From NCBI GenBank assembly GCA_017432565.1, contig JAFRIW010000044.1, positions 1-64,000 on the forward strand: a stretch of DNA of 64,000 bases, written 5' to 3'. Origin of the DNA: Lachnospiraceae bacterium (GTDB lineage Bacteria; Bacillota; Clostridia; Lachnospirales; Lachnospiraceae). This document shows positions 38,218 to 48,973 of the stretch, piece by piece (the stretch's first letter is position 1; every line of letters begins with the position of its first letter). The notes below the pieces were generated by a model. It was given only the letters and a program-made list of their open reading frames with translations, did not search any database and was not told where the DNA came from. A program made the position numbers and the translations under genes.

Positions 38218-39165
38218 ATGAAAAACAGGAAAATTCGCCGGACCCTTCGTAAATTTACCGCCGCCGCACTCTGCGGTGTGCTGGCTGCTGCGCTGCTTGC
38301 GGGCTGCGGGAAGAAAGCAGACCCGCAGGAAGGACCTTATGCCCAGACGCAGGGCGAGGAAGCTGCGGACACCTTAGCAGAGGACACAGCCGCCGGAAAA
38401 GCAGAGGAAACACCTGCGGAAACCGCCGCCGCTGCTGACACCGCCGCAGTGCAGGAGACGCAGGAGAAGGCGGATGAACCGAAGGCGGATGCGCCCAAAG
38501 CGGATGGTCCTCTTTTTGTCAAGAGCGAAGGTGTGATGACCTACGGGGAGTACACAGCTGCGCCCCTGACCGGAGAGGTCGTTGTCGAGACGTTTATCCA
38601 GGCGAAGCAGGCACTTGTGGAAGGAAGGGCAAGCCTGTATACGCAGGATCCGGACGGCGGATATTTTCTGTATGCGGCTCCGATGACGCAGGAGGAATAT
38701 GATCAGCTTGAGCCCGGCATGAAGATCCGGGTGAGCGGGACCAAATCCGAGTATTCCAGAGAGACGGAAATTCTGGACGCAGACATCGAGATCCTCGACG
38801 GGACCTGGCTCGCCGAACCTGTGGATGTGACGGACCTTCTTTCTTCGAAGGAACTGATTCATTACCAGAACCGTCTGGTCACCTTTACCGGGATGAAAGT
38901 CGAGCCCGCAGCGGAAGACAGCAAAGAAGCCTTTCTTTACAAGTGGGACGGCTCCGGAAAGGAAGGAGACGACCTGTACTTCAATGTTTCCGCGGACGGC
39001 GCCGTTTATCAGTTCACCGTCGAGACCATGCTCTGTGATCAGACGACAGACATTTATAAGGCGGTGCAAAATCTGAAGATCGGGGATGTTGTGGATATGG
39101 AGGGATATCTGTACTGGTATCTCGGCCCGAGCCCGCATATTATTTCACTGACTGTGAAAGACTGA
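38218..39165 (+). CDS. Putative lipoprotein with OB-fold-like domains
   Basis: A 315-residue exported lipoprotein: basic start KNRKIRRTLRK, hydrophobic segment, lipobox LLAGC (cysteine near 30). An alanine/glutamate-rich low-complexity linker (about 35-95) would span the wall. The folded part appears to contain two similar beta-rich segments, each with a 'G.i..y......g..' plan (LEPGMKIRVSGTKSEYSRE and LKIGDVVDMEGYLYWYLG), which suggests OB-type folds; this is my reading, not a database match. ATG 38218 is chosen for the preceding GGACGGAG. It precedes the MBOAT gene. Confidence 0.75.
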   Translation: MKNRKIRRTLRKFTAAALCGVLAAALLAGCGKKADPQEGPYAQTQGEEAADTLAEDTAAGKAEETPAETAAAADTAAVQETQEKADEPKADAPKADGPLFVKSEGVMTYGEYTAAPLTGEVVVETFIQAKQALVEGRASLYTQDPDGGYFLYAAPMTQEEYDQLEPGMKIRVSGTKSEYSRETEILDADIEILDGTWLAEPVDVTDLLSSKELIHYQNRLVTFTGMKVEPAAEDSKEAFLYKWDGSGKEGDDLYFNVSADGAVYQFTVETMLCDQTTDIYKAVQNLKIGDVVDMEGYLYWYLGPSPHIISLTVKD

Positions 39166-39188
39166 CCTTCAGCGGAAGCTGACAGCCT

Positions 39189-40646
39189 ATGATTTTTCAT
39201 TCTGCGTTGTTCATTTTCATAGTCCTGCCGGTTTTTGTCGGCGGGTGGTATGTTCTGGGACGCCGTGAGGACAGGAGACTGCGCCTGTGGTTTCTGATTG
39301 CGGTTTCCTGCCTGTTTTACGGCCTGTTCGGCCCGGAATACCTGCTTCTTCTGATCGGGTCCGGGCTTTTTACTTATCAGATCGGGAAATACGTCCGCAG
39401 CACGCCGGTTTTTGCCCTGGGCGTTGCGGCGCATCTTCTTGTACTGATCTTCTTTAAATCTGCGGGACTCCTTTCTCCGGAACGCTTCGGCTCCATGGCG
39501 CTGCCGACCGGCCTTTCTTTTTATACCTTTGTACAGATCGCCTACCTTGCCAGAAAACGGCAGGATCCGGACGGAAAAGAAGTGCCGGATGCCGGGCTTC
39601 TGGATTATCTGGCTTATACGGTCTATTTTCCAAAACTGGCGGAGGGACCGATCACGCTGCCGGACGAAGTGCTGCCGGAGCTGTCCCGGGACGGAAAAGT
39701 CACCTTCAGAAAAGATCTTTTTGCGCGGGGTGCCGTATTGTTTGTACTGGGCCTTGCCAAGAAGACACTTCTTTCGGACCGCCTCGCACCGGTGGTCGAC
39801 CAGGCTTATGCCATGCCGGAGTTTATGAATACGCCGGCGATTTTCCTGACGGCTTTTCTGTATATTTTCCAGCTGTACTTCGACTTCAGCGGTTACTGTG
39901 ACATGGCATCGGGCATTTCTCTGATGATCGGGATCCCGCTTCCGCTGAATTTCAATTCTCCCTTCAAGGCACTGTCAATCCGTGAGAGCTGGCAGCGCTG
40001 GCACATGACACTCACGCGCTTTTTTACCCGTTTTGTCTATTTCCCTCTGGGCGGAAGCCGCCGCGGCGAGGGACGGCGGGTGATCAACACGCTGATCGTA
40101 TTTTTCCTGAGCGGTCTCTGGCACGGCCTGACAAGCGGCTACCTGATCTGGGGAATGATCCACGGTATCATCGTCGCGCTGCCCGGAAAGCACACTGACG
40201 CGGATTCCGGTAATCGGGATGCAGGCCTCACAGAGCGCCTTGTCCGGCTGGGCAGGCAGGCACTGACCTTTGTGATTTTTTCTTTTTCCTTTGTCTTTTT
40301 CCGGGCGGAAAAGGCGCAGACTGCCTTTAAGCTGCTCTCGGGATTCCGGGGCGGAAGAGGAACCACCGGCCTTTACAGAATGGCCGATGCTTTCCGGATC
40401 AGCGAGCTTTACGTCATCCGTGAAGTCGTTTATCTGAAGGCGCCGGGTTTTCTCAGACAGTATGATCTGATTCTGATGCTGTGTTTCATGCTGCTGTGTT
40501 TTGTCCTCACAGCCGGCAGAAATGCACAGGAATATGCTCAGCAGATGAAGCTGACGAAAAGGAACGCAGTATTGCTGGCGGTTCTGTTTGTTTTCTCCCT
40601 GCTCTCCATGGGAAAGGTAAGTACTTTCCTTTATTTCAAATATTAA
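39189..40646 (+). CDS. MBOAT family O-acyltransferase (AlgI/DltB-like)
   Basis: A polytopic membrane acyltransferase of 485 residues that moves acyl, usually acetyl, groups across the membrane to surface polymers. The MBOAT signature appears as YCDMASGISLMIGIPLPLNFN, given only in part here, then SIRESWQRWHMTLTRFF (about 265-281) and the catalytic histidine in FLSGLWHGLTSGYLIWG (about 306-322). It is closest to AlgI in size and layout. The next gene is a membrane-anchored SGNH-like protein, the usual partner. The polymer that is modified is unknown. Confidence 0.88.
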   Translation: MIFHSALFIFIVLPVFVGGWYVLGRREDRRLRLWFLIAVSCLFYGLFGPEYLLLLIGSGLFTYQIGKYVRSTPVFALGVAAHLLVLIFFKSAGLLSPERFGSMALPTGLSFYTFVQIAYLARKRQDPDGKEVPDAGLLDYLAYTVYFPKLAEGPITLPDEVLPELSRDGKVTFRKDLFARGAVLFVLGLAKKTLLSDRLAPVVDQAYAMPEFMNTPAIFLTAFLYIFQLYFDFSGYCDMASGISLMIGIPLPLNFNSPFKALSIRESWQRWHMTLTRFFTRFVYFPLGGSRRGEGRRVINTLIVFFLSGLWHGLTSGYLIWGMIHGIIVALPGKHTDADSGNRDAGLTERLVRLGRQALTFVIFSFSFVFFRAEKAQTAFKLLSGFRGGRGTTGLYRMADAFRISELYVIREVVYLKAPGFLRQYDLILMLCFMLLCFVLTAGRNAQEYAQQMKLTKRNAVLLAVLFVFSLLSMGKVSTFLYFKY

Positions 40647-40658
40647 AAAGGCGACAGA

Positions 40659-41765
40659 ATGGGAAGGTCCGAAACGGAACTGAATAAGAAGAATAAAGCG
40701 CAGATTCCGGCAAAGACAGAAGACTTTGCGGGCTTCTTTAAGGTGTTTGCGGGCGTGAGCGCGCTTCTTGCGGCGCTGGCCGCCGGGCTGGTCATTCTCT
40801 TTGACCCTTTGTATCATTTTCACGGACCGCTTCCCGGTATGAAGGCGGTTCTGACGGACAAGGAGTATCAGATTCCCGGGTCGCTGCGGAATTTTGACTA
40901 TGACGCCGTCATTGCCGGCTCTTCCATGACGGAGAACAGCGATAATGCGCTGTATGACGAGCTTTTTGGCGTAAAAAGTGTCAAGGCGGTGCGGTCTTCC
41001 GGCTCCACGGCTGATCTGTGCTGGTATCTGGATCTGGCATTTGAGAGCCGCGATGTCCGGGCGGTTTTCTACAGCCTGGATCTGTTTGCGCTGGATGCGC
41101 CCTGTCAGATTTCCTTTAAAGAGACCGGATGTCCGATGTATCTCTATGGCAGGAATCCGCTGAACGATGTGAAATATCTGCTCAACGGGGATGTTCTGTT
41201 CGAAAAGATACCGTATCTGATCGCGGCCAATACACTGCAGGATTATGATGAGGGACATTCCTACAGCTGGGCGAAGGGCAAAGCCTTCTCAAAAGAGGAT
41301 GTCCTTGTGCGCTATGAGAGATCGGAGCAGCAGCCCATGCAGGATGCCGGCGGGGCCGCCGGACGCGCCGGGGAAAACATTGATCTGCTCGTGCAGACTG
41401 TGCGGGAGCATCAAGGCACCCGGTTTGTCTTTTTCCTGCCGCCTTACTCCGCGATTTACTGGGACAAGCTGCTGCGGGAAGGACTGCTGGATGTCTATCT
41501 CGAGGAGCAGAAGCTTGCCATGCAGGCGCTGCTGAAGGAGCCGAACGCGGAGATCTACTGCTATCAGGACGATGTCTCCGTGATCACCGATCTGGACCTG
41601 TACTGCGACGCGATGCATTTCCTTCCGGAGATCAATGACGAAATCGCACGCCGGATCGCGCGCGGTGAGGGACGGGTTTCTCTTAAAGAGGCAGAGGCGA
41701 TGCCGCAGAAGATGAAGGAACTCACGGACCTGCTTGAAAAGACGCTCATTGAAGAGCTGTTCTGA
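40659..41765 (+). CDS. Membrane-anchored SGNH-like partner of the MBOAT acyltransferase
   Basis: A 368-residue protein with one membrane segment (about 28-50) and an extracytoplasmic domain. AVIAGSSMTENS (about 84-95) fits the block I serine of SGNH/AlgJ-DltD-like proteins, and YCDAMHFLPEIN near 310-321 fits the distal Asp-His pair. Such proteins complete acetyl transfer begun by the MBOAT. It begins 12 bases after the MBOAT gene. Overall similarity is loose, so the role rests on motif plus neighbour. Confidence 0.72.
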   Translation: MGRSETELNKKNKAQIPAKTEDFAGFFKVFAGVSALLAALAAGLVILFDPLYHFHGPLPGMKAVLTDKEYQIPGSLRNFDYDAVIAGSSMTENSDNALYDELFGVKSVKAVRSSGSTADLCWYLDLAFESRDVRAVFYSLDLFALDAPCQISFKETGCPMYLYGRNPLNDVKYLLNGDVLFEKIPYLIAANTLQDYDEGHSYSWAKGKAFSKEDVLVRYERSEQQPMQDAGGAAGRAGENIDLLVQTVREHQGTRFVFFLPPYSAIYWDKLLREGLLDVYLEEQKLAMQALLKEPNAEIYCYQDDVSVITDLDLYCDAMHFLPEINDEIARRIARGEGRVSLKEAEAMPQKMKELTDLLEKTLIEELF

Positions 41766-41777
41766 TTCTGCTATAAT
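41749..41777 (+). promoter_or_regulatory. Promoter for the Asp23-FakA genes
   Basis: TTGAAG (41749-41754), 17-base spacer, consensus TATAAT (41772-41777), preceded by TG one base upstream of the box (extended -10). It lies across the end of the SGNH gene, 41 bases before the Asp23 start. Confidence 0.75.
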
Positions 41778-41817
41778 AACTCCGATTGTGAATCTTAATT
41801 GAAAGGAGAAGGGACTC

Positions 41818-42180
41818 ATGAAAACTTCATCCATGAATACGCATATGGGCAGCATCTCGATTGACAACGAAGTCATCGCCCAGTTTGCGGGATCTGTCGC
41901 GAATGAGTGCTTCGGTATTGTCGGCATGGCTGACGTGAACGCGGCGGAAGGCCTTGTAAGTCTCGTGCTCGGCAATAAATCCACCAAGGGAATCGGCGTG
42001 ACGTTCAGCCAGAACAACAAGCTGATTATTGATTTTCATGTCATTGTCTCCTACGGCGTGAACATCCCGACAGTGGCGGACAACCTGATCAGCAGCGTCC
42101 GGTACAAGGTTGAGGAATTTACCGGCCTGGAGGTTGAAAAAATCAATATTTATATAGAAGGCGTCAAGGTCATTGACTGA
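41818..42180 (+). CDS. Asp23/Gls24 family envelope stress protein (YloU)
   Basis: A 120-residue Asp23-domain protein (GSISIDNEVIAQFAGSVA near 11-28, then VNIPTVADNLISSV near 81-94). Members are abundant cytoplasmic or membrane-associated proteins linked with envelope stress; the biochemical role is open. It precedes the FakA-type gene exactly as yloU precedes yloV in Bacillus. AAAGGAGAAGG before the ATG and a strong promoter suggest high expression. Confidence 0.9.
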   Translation: MKTSSMNTHMGSISIDNEVIAQFAGSVANECFGIVGMADVNAAEGLVSLVLGNKSTKGIGVTFSQNNKLIIDFHVIVSYGVNIPTVADNLISSVRYKVEEFTGLEVEKINIYIEGVKVID

Positions 42181-42202
42181 CGACGGAGACAGGAGGAGAA
42201 CT

Positions 42203-43894
42203 GTGAGTAAAACTTCGATTGATTCCGTCCTGCTCACCGGAATGTTTCTGGCAGGCGCCAGGAATCTGGAAGCCAATAAAGAATGGATCAATGAACTGAA
42301 CGTATTTCCGGTACCCGACGGTGACACCGGAACGAACATGACAATGACAATTCTGTCCGCGGTCAGAGAGGTCGCGGCACTGGGCGGCGAGACACAGATG
42401 AAACCCATCTGCAAGGCAATGTCTTCCGGATCCCTGCGGGGAGCCAGAGGAAATTCCGGTGTCATCCTTTCCCAGATTCTGCGCGGTTTCTGCAAGGTCG
42501 CGCGGGATCAGGAGGTGCTGACCGTCCCGCTGATGGCGGATGCTTTTGACAAAGCGGTTGAGACGGCCTATAAGGCTGTTATGAAGCCAAAAGAAGGAAC
42601 AATCCTGACTGTCGCCAAGGGCGCGGCTGTACGCTCCCGTGAGCTGGCGGACCAGGGCGTGACGGATTTTGACATCTATCTCCCGCAGATCCTTTCCTAC
42701 GCGGAGGAGGTGCTGGCTGCCACACCGGATATGCTTCCGGTTCTGAAACAGGCCGGCGTCGTCGACTCCGGCGGACAGGGCCTGGTCCAGGTCTTCAAGG
42801 GCGCCTACAGTTATTATAAGGGCGAGGAAATCGATCTGGATGCCTTCGTCCACTCGGTCATGAATCCGGATGAGGCGGAGCCTGCCGGCGAAGAAAAGCA
42901 GGAGAGCCGGAAGAGCACCAAGGAAATCCGGCATCTCTATGAAGTCGCTTATCAGATCGTGACGGACCGGCCGCTCAATGTGAAGGCCGAGCTGGATCTG
43001 AAAAATTATCTCGAAAGTATCAGCGAGGATGTGTCCTGCAAGCCTGAGGGCGACGGACTCAGTGTCTCGCTGAAGACAAACGATCCCGGTCTTGTGCTGA
43101 TGCGTGCACTGATGTACGGACAGATCAGGGATGTCCAGATCAGAAACCGCCGGCTGGACAATGCACAGGCAGGCGTGCAGGCAGATTTTGCCCCGGCAGC
43201 GGAGCAGCAGCCGGAACAGCAGGCTGAGAAGAAGGAATTCGGCTTTATTGCCATTGCCGCCGGAGAAGGCATCACGGAAATCTTCCGGAGTCTGGGTGTC
43301 GACATCGTGATTTCGGGCGGACAGACCATGAACCCGAGCACGGAGGACATCCTGAACGCAGTGGATGAACTGAACGCGGATACAGTGTTTGTCCTGCCGA
43401 ACAACAAGAATATCGTGATGGCCGCCAACCAGGCAGCAATCATGGATTCCGAGAAAAAGAAGGTCATTGTCATTCCGACCAAGACGATCCCGCAGGGCAT
43501 CACGGCAGTGATCAGCTTCACGCCGGAGCTGGATGCGGAGGCCAACAAGGCCAACATGCTGGAGGAAATCAGCCGCGTACACAGCGCAGAAGTGACCTAT
43601 GCCGTCCGCGACACGGAGATTGACAACGTGGAGATCAAGGAAGGCAATATGATGGCGATCGGCGACAAGGGCATCCTGTGCGTCGGCGATGACCGCAACG
43701 GCACGGCGCTGGATGCACTCTGTGCCATGGTCACGGAGGAAACAGAGCTGATCAGCATCTATTACGGAGAAGATGTGACGGAGGAAGAAGCAGCTTCCCT
43801 GCAGGAGAAGGCGGCGGAGAAATTCCCGAACATCGATATCGAGCTTCAGCTGGGCGGACAGCCTGTGTACTATTACATTCTCTCCGCGGAATAA
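42203..43894 (+). CDS. fakA: DhaL-DegV-like kinase, fatty acid kinase FakA family (YloV)
   Basis: A 563-residue protein with an N-terminal DhaL kinase domain (about 1-205; FPVPDGDTGTNM at about 34-45 and GARGNSGVILSQ at about 85-96 for ATP and metal) and a C-terminal domain typical of YloV (about 330-563). In staphylococci FakA phosphorylates fatty acids held by a DegV-type FakB. A DegV protein is encoded at 46085, just beyond recG, which fits. GTG is the start, with AGGAGGAG before it. Confidence 0.92.
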   Translation: MSKTSIDSVLLTGMFLAGARNLEANKEWINELNVFPVPDGDTGTNMTMTILSAVREVAALGGETQMKPICKAMSSGSLRGARGNSGVILSQILRGFCKVARDQEVLTVPLMADAFDKAVETAYKAVMKPKEGTILTVAKGAAVRSRELADQGVTDFDIYLPQILSYAEEVLAATPDMLPVLKQAGVVDSGGQGLVQVFKGAYSYYKGEEIDLDAFVHSVMNPDEAEPAGEEKQESRKSTKEIRHLYEVAYQIVTDRPLNVKAELDLKNYLESISEDVSCKPEGDGLSVSLKTNDPGLVLMRALMYGQIRDVQIRNRRLDNAQAGVQADFAPAAEQQPEQQAEKKEFGFIAIAAGEGITEIFRSLGVDIVISGGQTMNPSTEDILNAVDELNADTVFVLPNNKNIVMAANQAAIMDSEKKKVIVIPTKTIPQGITAVISFTPELDAEANKANMLEEISRVHSAEVTYAVRDTEIDNVEIKEGNMMAIGDKGILCVGDDRNGTALDALCAMVTEETELISIYYGEDVTEEEAASLQEKAAEKFPNIDIELQLGGQPVYYYILSAE

Positions 43895-43903
43895 GACGGC
43901 GGA

Positions 43904-45997
43904 ATGAGCAGTATGAATGAAAACACCGGTCTTTCGGGACTGAAGGGAATCGGCGAAAAAACGGCCGCGCTCTATGAAAAGCGCGGCCTTTTTACAGTCC
44001 GCGACCTGATCCGGTATTACCCCAGGGACTATGAATTCTACGGCAGCCCGGTGGCGGTCAGCGAGGCGCAGGATGGAAAGAAAGCAGCCTTTCTTCTGAA
44101 AATTACGGGTGCCTCCAGGCCTTTCCGCACCGGAAGGACCGTCATGATCCATCTTTACGCGGCGGACGTAAACAGCGGGGAAACGCTGCGAATCACCTAT
44201 TTCAATATGCCCTACATCCGGAAAAGCCTTCCGGACGGCACTGTCCGTGTCTTCAGGGGCATTTTCCGCAGGTTTAAAAACGGCTCCGCGGTGCTCGAGC
44301 AGCCTGCCGCCTTCAGGGCGGAGGAGTATGAGAGCATGGCGCAGTCCTACCTGCCGAAGTATTCGCTTCCGCAGGGACTCTCCGCCAAAACCTTTGTCAA
44401 AATCATGAAGCAGGTCTGCCGTGATTATCCCTATGTGGAGGATGATCTGCCGGAGGAAGACCGGACCTTTCTGGATCTGGACCCGGAAAACGAAGCGGTC
44501 CGGGCGATACACTTTCCGAGGGACACGCAGCAGCTTGTGTGCTCGAGGAACCGGCTGGTTTTTGATGAATTTTTCAGCTTTCTGATTGCGATCAGGCAAC
44601 AGAAGGCGGCGGGCGGCAGGCTGGAAAATGACCGTCCGATGATTCCCTCGGCTGTGACGCGCCGGCTGATCGAAGCCCTGCCGTACACTCTGACAGGCGC
44701 ACAGATGCGCGCTTTTGAGGAAATCGAGTCGGATCTCACTGGCCCCTTTGTCATGAACCGTCTGCTGCAGGGCGACGTCGGGTCCGGCAAAACCATCCTG
44801 GCCTTCCTGGCTCTGATCCTGACGGCGGCAAACGGCCGGCAGGGTGCGCTGATGGCGCCCACGGAAGTGCTGGCTGAGCAGCATATGGAGTCGCTGACAG
44901 AACTGCTGCGGCGTTATCGGCTGGATTTTACACCCGCGCTGCTGACCGGCTCCGTAAAAGGCCGTGAGCGGCAGAAAATCCTGCAGGGCATCGCGGAGGG
45001 CAGCATTCAGATCATTATCGGCACCCACGCACTGATTCAGGAAAAGGTGGAATACAAAGACCTTTCCCTGGTGATCACGGACGAACAGCACCGGTTCGGC
45101 GTGCGTCAGCGCGAGAGCCTGGCGGGCAAGGGTGAGTCCGTGCCTGTGCTGGTCATGAGCGCAACCCCGATTCCGCGCACGCTGGCGATGATTCTGTACG
45201 GTGACCTGAATGTGTCCGTGCTGGACGAAATGCCGAAGGACCGCCTGCCGATCCGGAATCTTTCCATGAGCGCCCGGGAAGGACGCGAGCGGGTGTGGCA
45301 CTTTATCTACAGACAGATCCGGGAGGGACGGCAGGCTTACGTGATATGTCCCGCCATCGAGAAGAACCGGGATCATGAGGATGTCTATGAGGCGGACGAC
45401 CGTTTCGCGGATCCCGGGAGCACGGAGATGGAAAATGTCGCGGATTATACCGCGCGGATGCAGGAAGCTTTTCCGGCCGGCACGCGGATTTCCCCGCTGC
45501 ACGGGCGCATGAAGCCGGCGGAGAAAACCCGGATCATGAATGATTTTGCCGCAGGAAACATCGATATCCTGGTTTCCACCACAGTGATTGAGGTCGGCAT
45601 CAATGTGCCGAACGCCACGGTCATGCTGGTCGAGAATGCGGAGCGCTTCGGCCTCTCGCAGCTGCACCAGCTCCGCGGGCGTGTGGGAAGAGGAAAGGAA
45701 CAGTCCTACTGCGTTTTTCTGTACGCGGAGGGTGAGACCGGAGAAAAACCGAAGCGCCTTTCCGTTCTGGAAAAGACGAACGACGGCTTTGAAATCGCGC
45801 AGGAAGACCTGAAGCTGCGCGGCCCCGGCGATCTGTTCGGAATCCGGCAGAGCGGCGAGCTCGGCTTTGTTCTGGCAGATATTTACGAGGATGCGGACAT
45901 CCTTACGAAGGCGGCGGAATACGCGGACCGGGTGCTCTCGGAAAATCCTGATTTTTCCCTTAAAAACGGAAAATCGGTTGACTTTAGAAGCATATAA
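43904..45997 (+). CDS. recG: ATP-dependent DNA helicase RecG
   Basis: Remodels stalled replication forks and D-loops. The 697 residues have the N-terminal wedge/OB domain (about 1-160), Walker A LLQGDVGSGKTILA (about 287-300), the DEQHRFG box (about 393-399), SATPIPRTLA (about 422-431) and the helicase C domain with QLRGRVGRG (about 590-598). The place after yloV is the conserved Bacillota one. Its last codons hold the promoter for degV. Confidence 0.97.
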   Translation: MSSMNENTGLSGLKGIGEKTAALYEKRGLFTVRDLIRYYPRDYEFYGSPVAVSEAQDGKKAAFLLKITGASRPFRTGRTVMIHLYAADVNSGETLRITYFNMPYIRKSLPDGTVRVFRGIFRRFKNGSAVLEQPAAFRAEEYESMAQSYLPKYSLPQGLSAKTFVKIMKQVCRDYPYVEDDLPEEDRTFLDLDPENEAVRAIHFPRDTQQLVCSRNRLVFDEFFSFLIAIRQQKAAGGRLENDRPMIPSAVTRRLIEALPYTLTGAQMRAFEEIESDLTGPFVMNRLLQGDVGSGKTILAFLALILTAANGRQGALMAPTEVLAEQHMESLTELLRRYRLDFTPALLTGSVKGRERQKILQGIAEGSIQIIIGTHALIQEKVEYKDLSLVITDEQHRFGVRQRESLAGKGESVPVLVMSATPIPRTLAMILYGDLNVSVLDEMPKDRLPIRNLSMSAREGRERVWHFIYRQIREGRQAYVICPAIEKNRDHEDVYEADDRFADPGSTEMENVADYTARMQEAFPAGTRISPLHGRMKPAEKTRIMNDFAAGNIDILVSTTVIEVGINVPNATVMLVENAERFGLSQLHQLRGRVGRGKEQSYCVFLYAEGETGEKPKRLSVLEKTNDGFEIAQEDLKLRGPGDLFGIRQSGELGFVLADIYEDADILTKAAEYADRVLSENPDFSLKNGKSVDFRSI

Positions 45998-46006
45998 AAT
46001 TAGAAT
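45978..46006 (+). promoter_or_regulatory. Promoter for degV and the topoisomerase genes
   Basis: TTGACT (45978-45983), 17-base spacer, TAGAAT (46001-46006), within and just after the end of recG. Transcription would start near 46013. Confidence 0.65.
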
Positions 46007-46024
46007 AATTCTGTGTGCGCATTT

Positions 46025-46038
46025 CGAACATGCGTTTG
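46025..46038 (+). promoter_or_regulatory. LexA (SOS) box upstream of degV-topoisomerase genes
   Basis: CGAACATGCGTTTG matches the Bacillota LexA consensus at all but the last base and shares the CGAAC-N-T-N-Y-GTTTG frame with the box at ruvA (29133). It lies about 12-25 bases after the predicted start point, where a bound repressor could block transcription. Confidence 0.55.
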
Positions 46039-46084
46039 CAAAAGATGACCGCAGGGTCCAATTAAGAATATCGGAGAAAAATCT

Positions 46085-46957
46085 ATGAGCAAAGTCGCAA
46101 TTGTGACAGACAGCAACAGCGGTATTACGCAGGCCCAGGCATTGCAGCTGGGTATTTCGGTTATACCGATGCCATTTATGTTCGGCGACGACCCCAAGAC
46201 TTATTACGAGGACATCAACCTGACACGGGATGAGTTTTTCGAGCGGCAGGAGAGCGATGTGCGCATCGTTACCAGCCAGCCCGGTCCGACGGATGTCCTG
46301 AAGCTGTGGAACCGCCTTCTGGAGGAATATGACGAGATCGTGCATATTCCGATGAGCAGCGGCCTCTCGGGCTCCTGCCAGAGCGCCAGAATGCTTTCCT
46401 CGGACTTCGACGGCAAGGTCGAGGTGGTCAATAACCAGCGGATTTCCGTCACGCAGAAGGCCTCCGTCCTGGATGCGATGAATCTGGCGCGGAAGGGTCT
46501 TTCCGCGAGGGAAATACGCGAAGAGCTGGAGGCTGTCAAATTTGAATCCAGCATTTACATCATGCTGGACACCCTGAAGTATCTGAAGGCAGGCGGAAGA
46601 ATCACCCCGGCCGCTGCGGCGATCGGGACGCTTCTTCGCATCAAACCGGTGCTTCAGATCAAGGGCGAGCGGCTGGACGCTTTCTCCAAGGCGAGAACCG
46701 TTCAGCAGGGCAAGACGACCATGATCAACGCGATGAAGAATGACATCGAGACCCTCTACGGCGGGACGGATCAGGAGACCTGCTGGCTGTACGCAGTACA
46801 GTCCAGAAGTCCGGAGACTTTCCCGCAGTGGAGCAGCGAGGTCCGGGCGGCATTCCCGAACTTCAACGTGCAGGACGATATGCTTTCGCTGTCCGTTTCC
46901 TGCCACATCGGTGCCGGCGCGCTGGCGATCGCCTGCTCGAAGAAAATCAGGATCTGA
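46085..46957 (+). CDS. DegV family fatty-acid-binding protein (FakB-like)
   Basis: A 290-residue DegV-fold protein that would hold a fatty acid in a deep pocket and present it to FakA. Typical landmarks are the start VAIVTDSNSGIT, TSQPGPTDV (about 61-69), IPMSSGLSGSCQSA (about 89-102) and the C-terminal SCHIGAGALAIA that positions the carboxylate. With the FakA-type kinase at 42203 it completes a fatty-acid kinase pair interrupted by recG. Ligand specificity cannot be read from the sequence. Confidence 0.92.
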   Translation: MSKVAIVTDSNSGITQAQALQLGISVIPMPFMFGDDPKTYYEDINLTRDEFFERQESDVRIVTSQPGPTDVLKLWNRLLEEYDEIVHIPMSSGLSGSCQSARMLSSDFDGKVEVVNNQRISVTQKASVLDAMNLARKGLSAREIREELEAVKFESSIYIMLDTLKYLKAGGRITPAAAAIGTLLRIKPVLQIKGERLDAFSKARTVQQGKTTMINAMKNDIETLYGGTDQETCWLYAVQSRSPETFPQWSSEVRAAFPNFNVQDDMLSLSVSCHIGAGALAIACSKKIRI

Positions 46958-46960
46958 TGA

Positions 46961-48901
<1,941 letters not shown>

Positions 48902-48973
48902 CGGTGCCTTAAGCAGGCCGCAGACGGACGGCTTCCGGAACGGGAAGTGCAGCAAAGTGACTGGTGACAGAGA

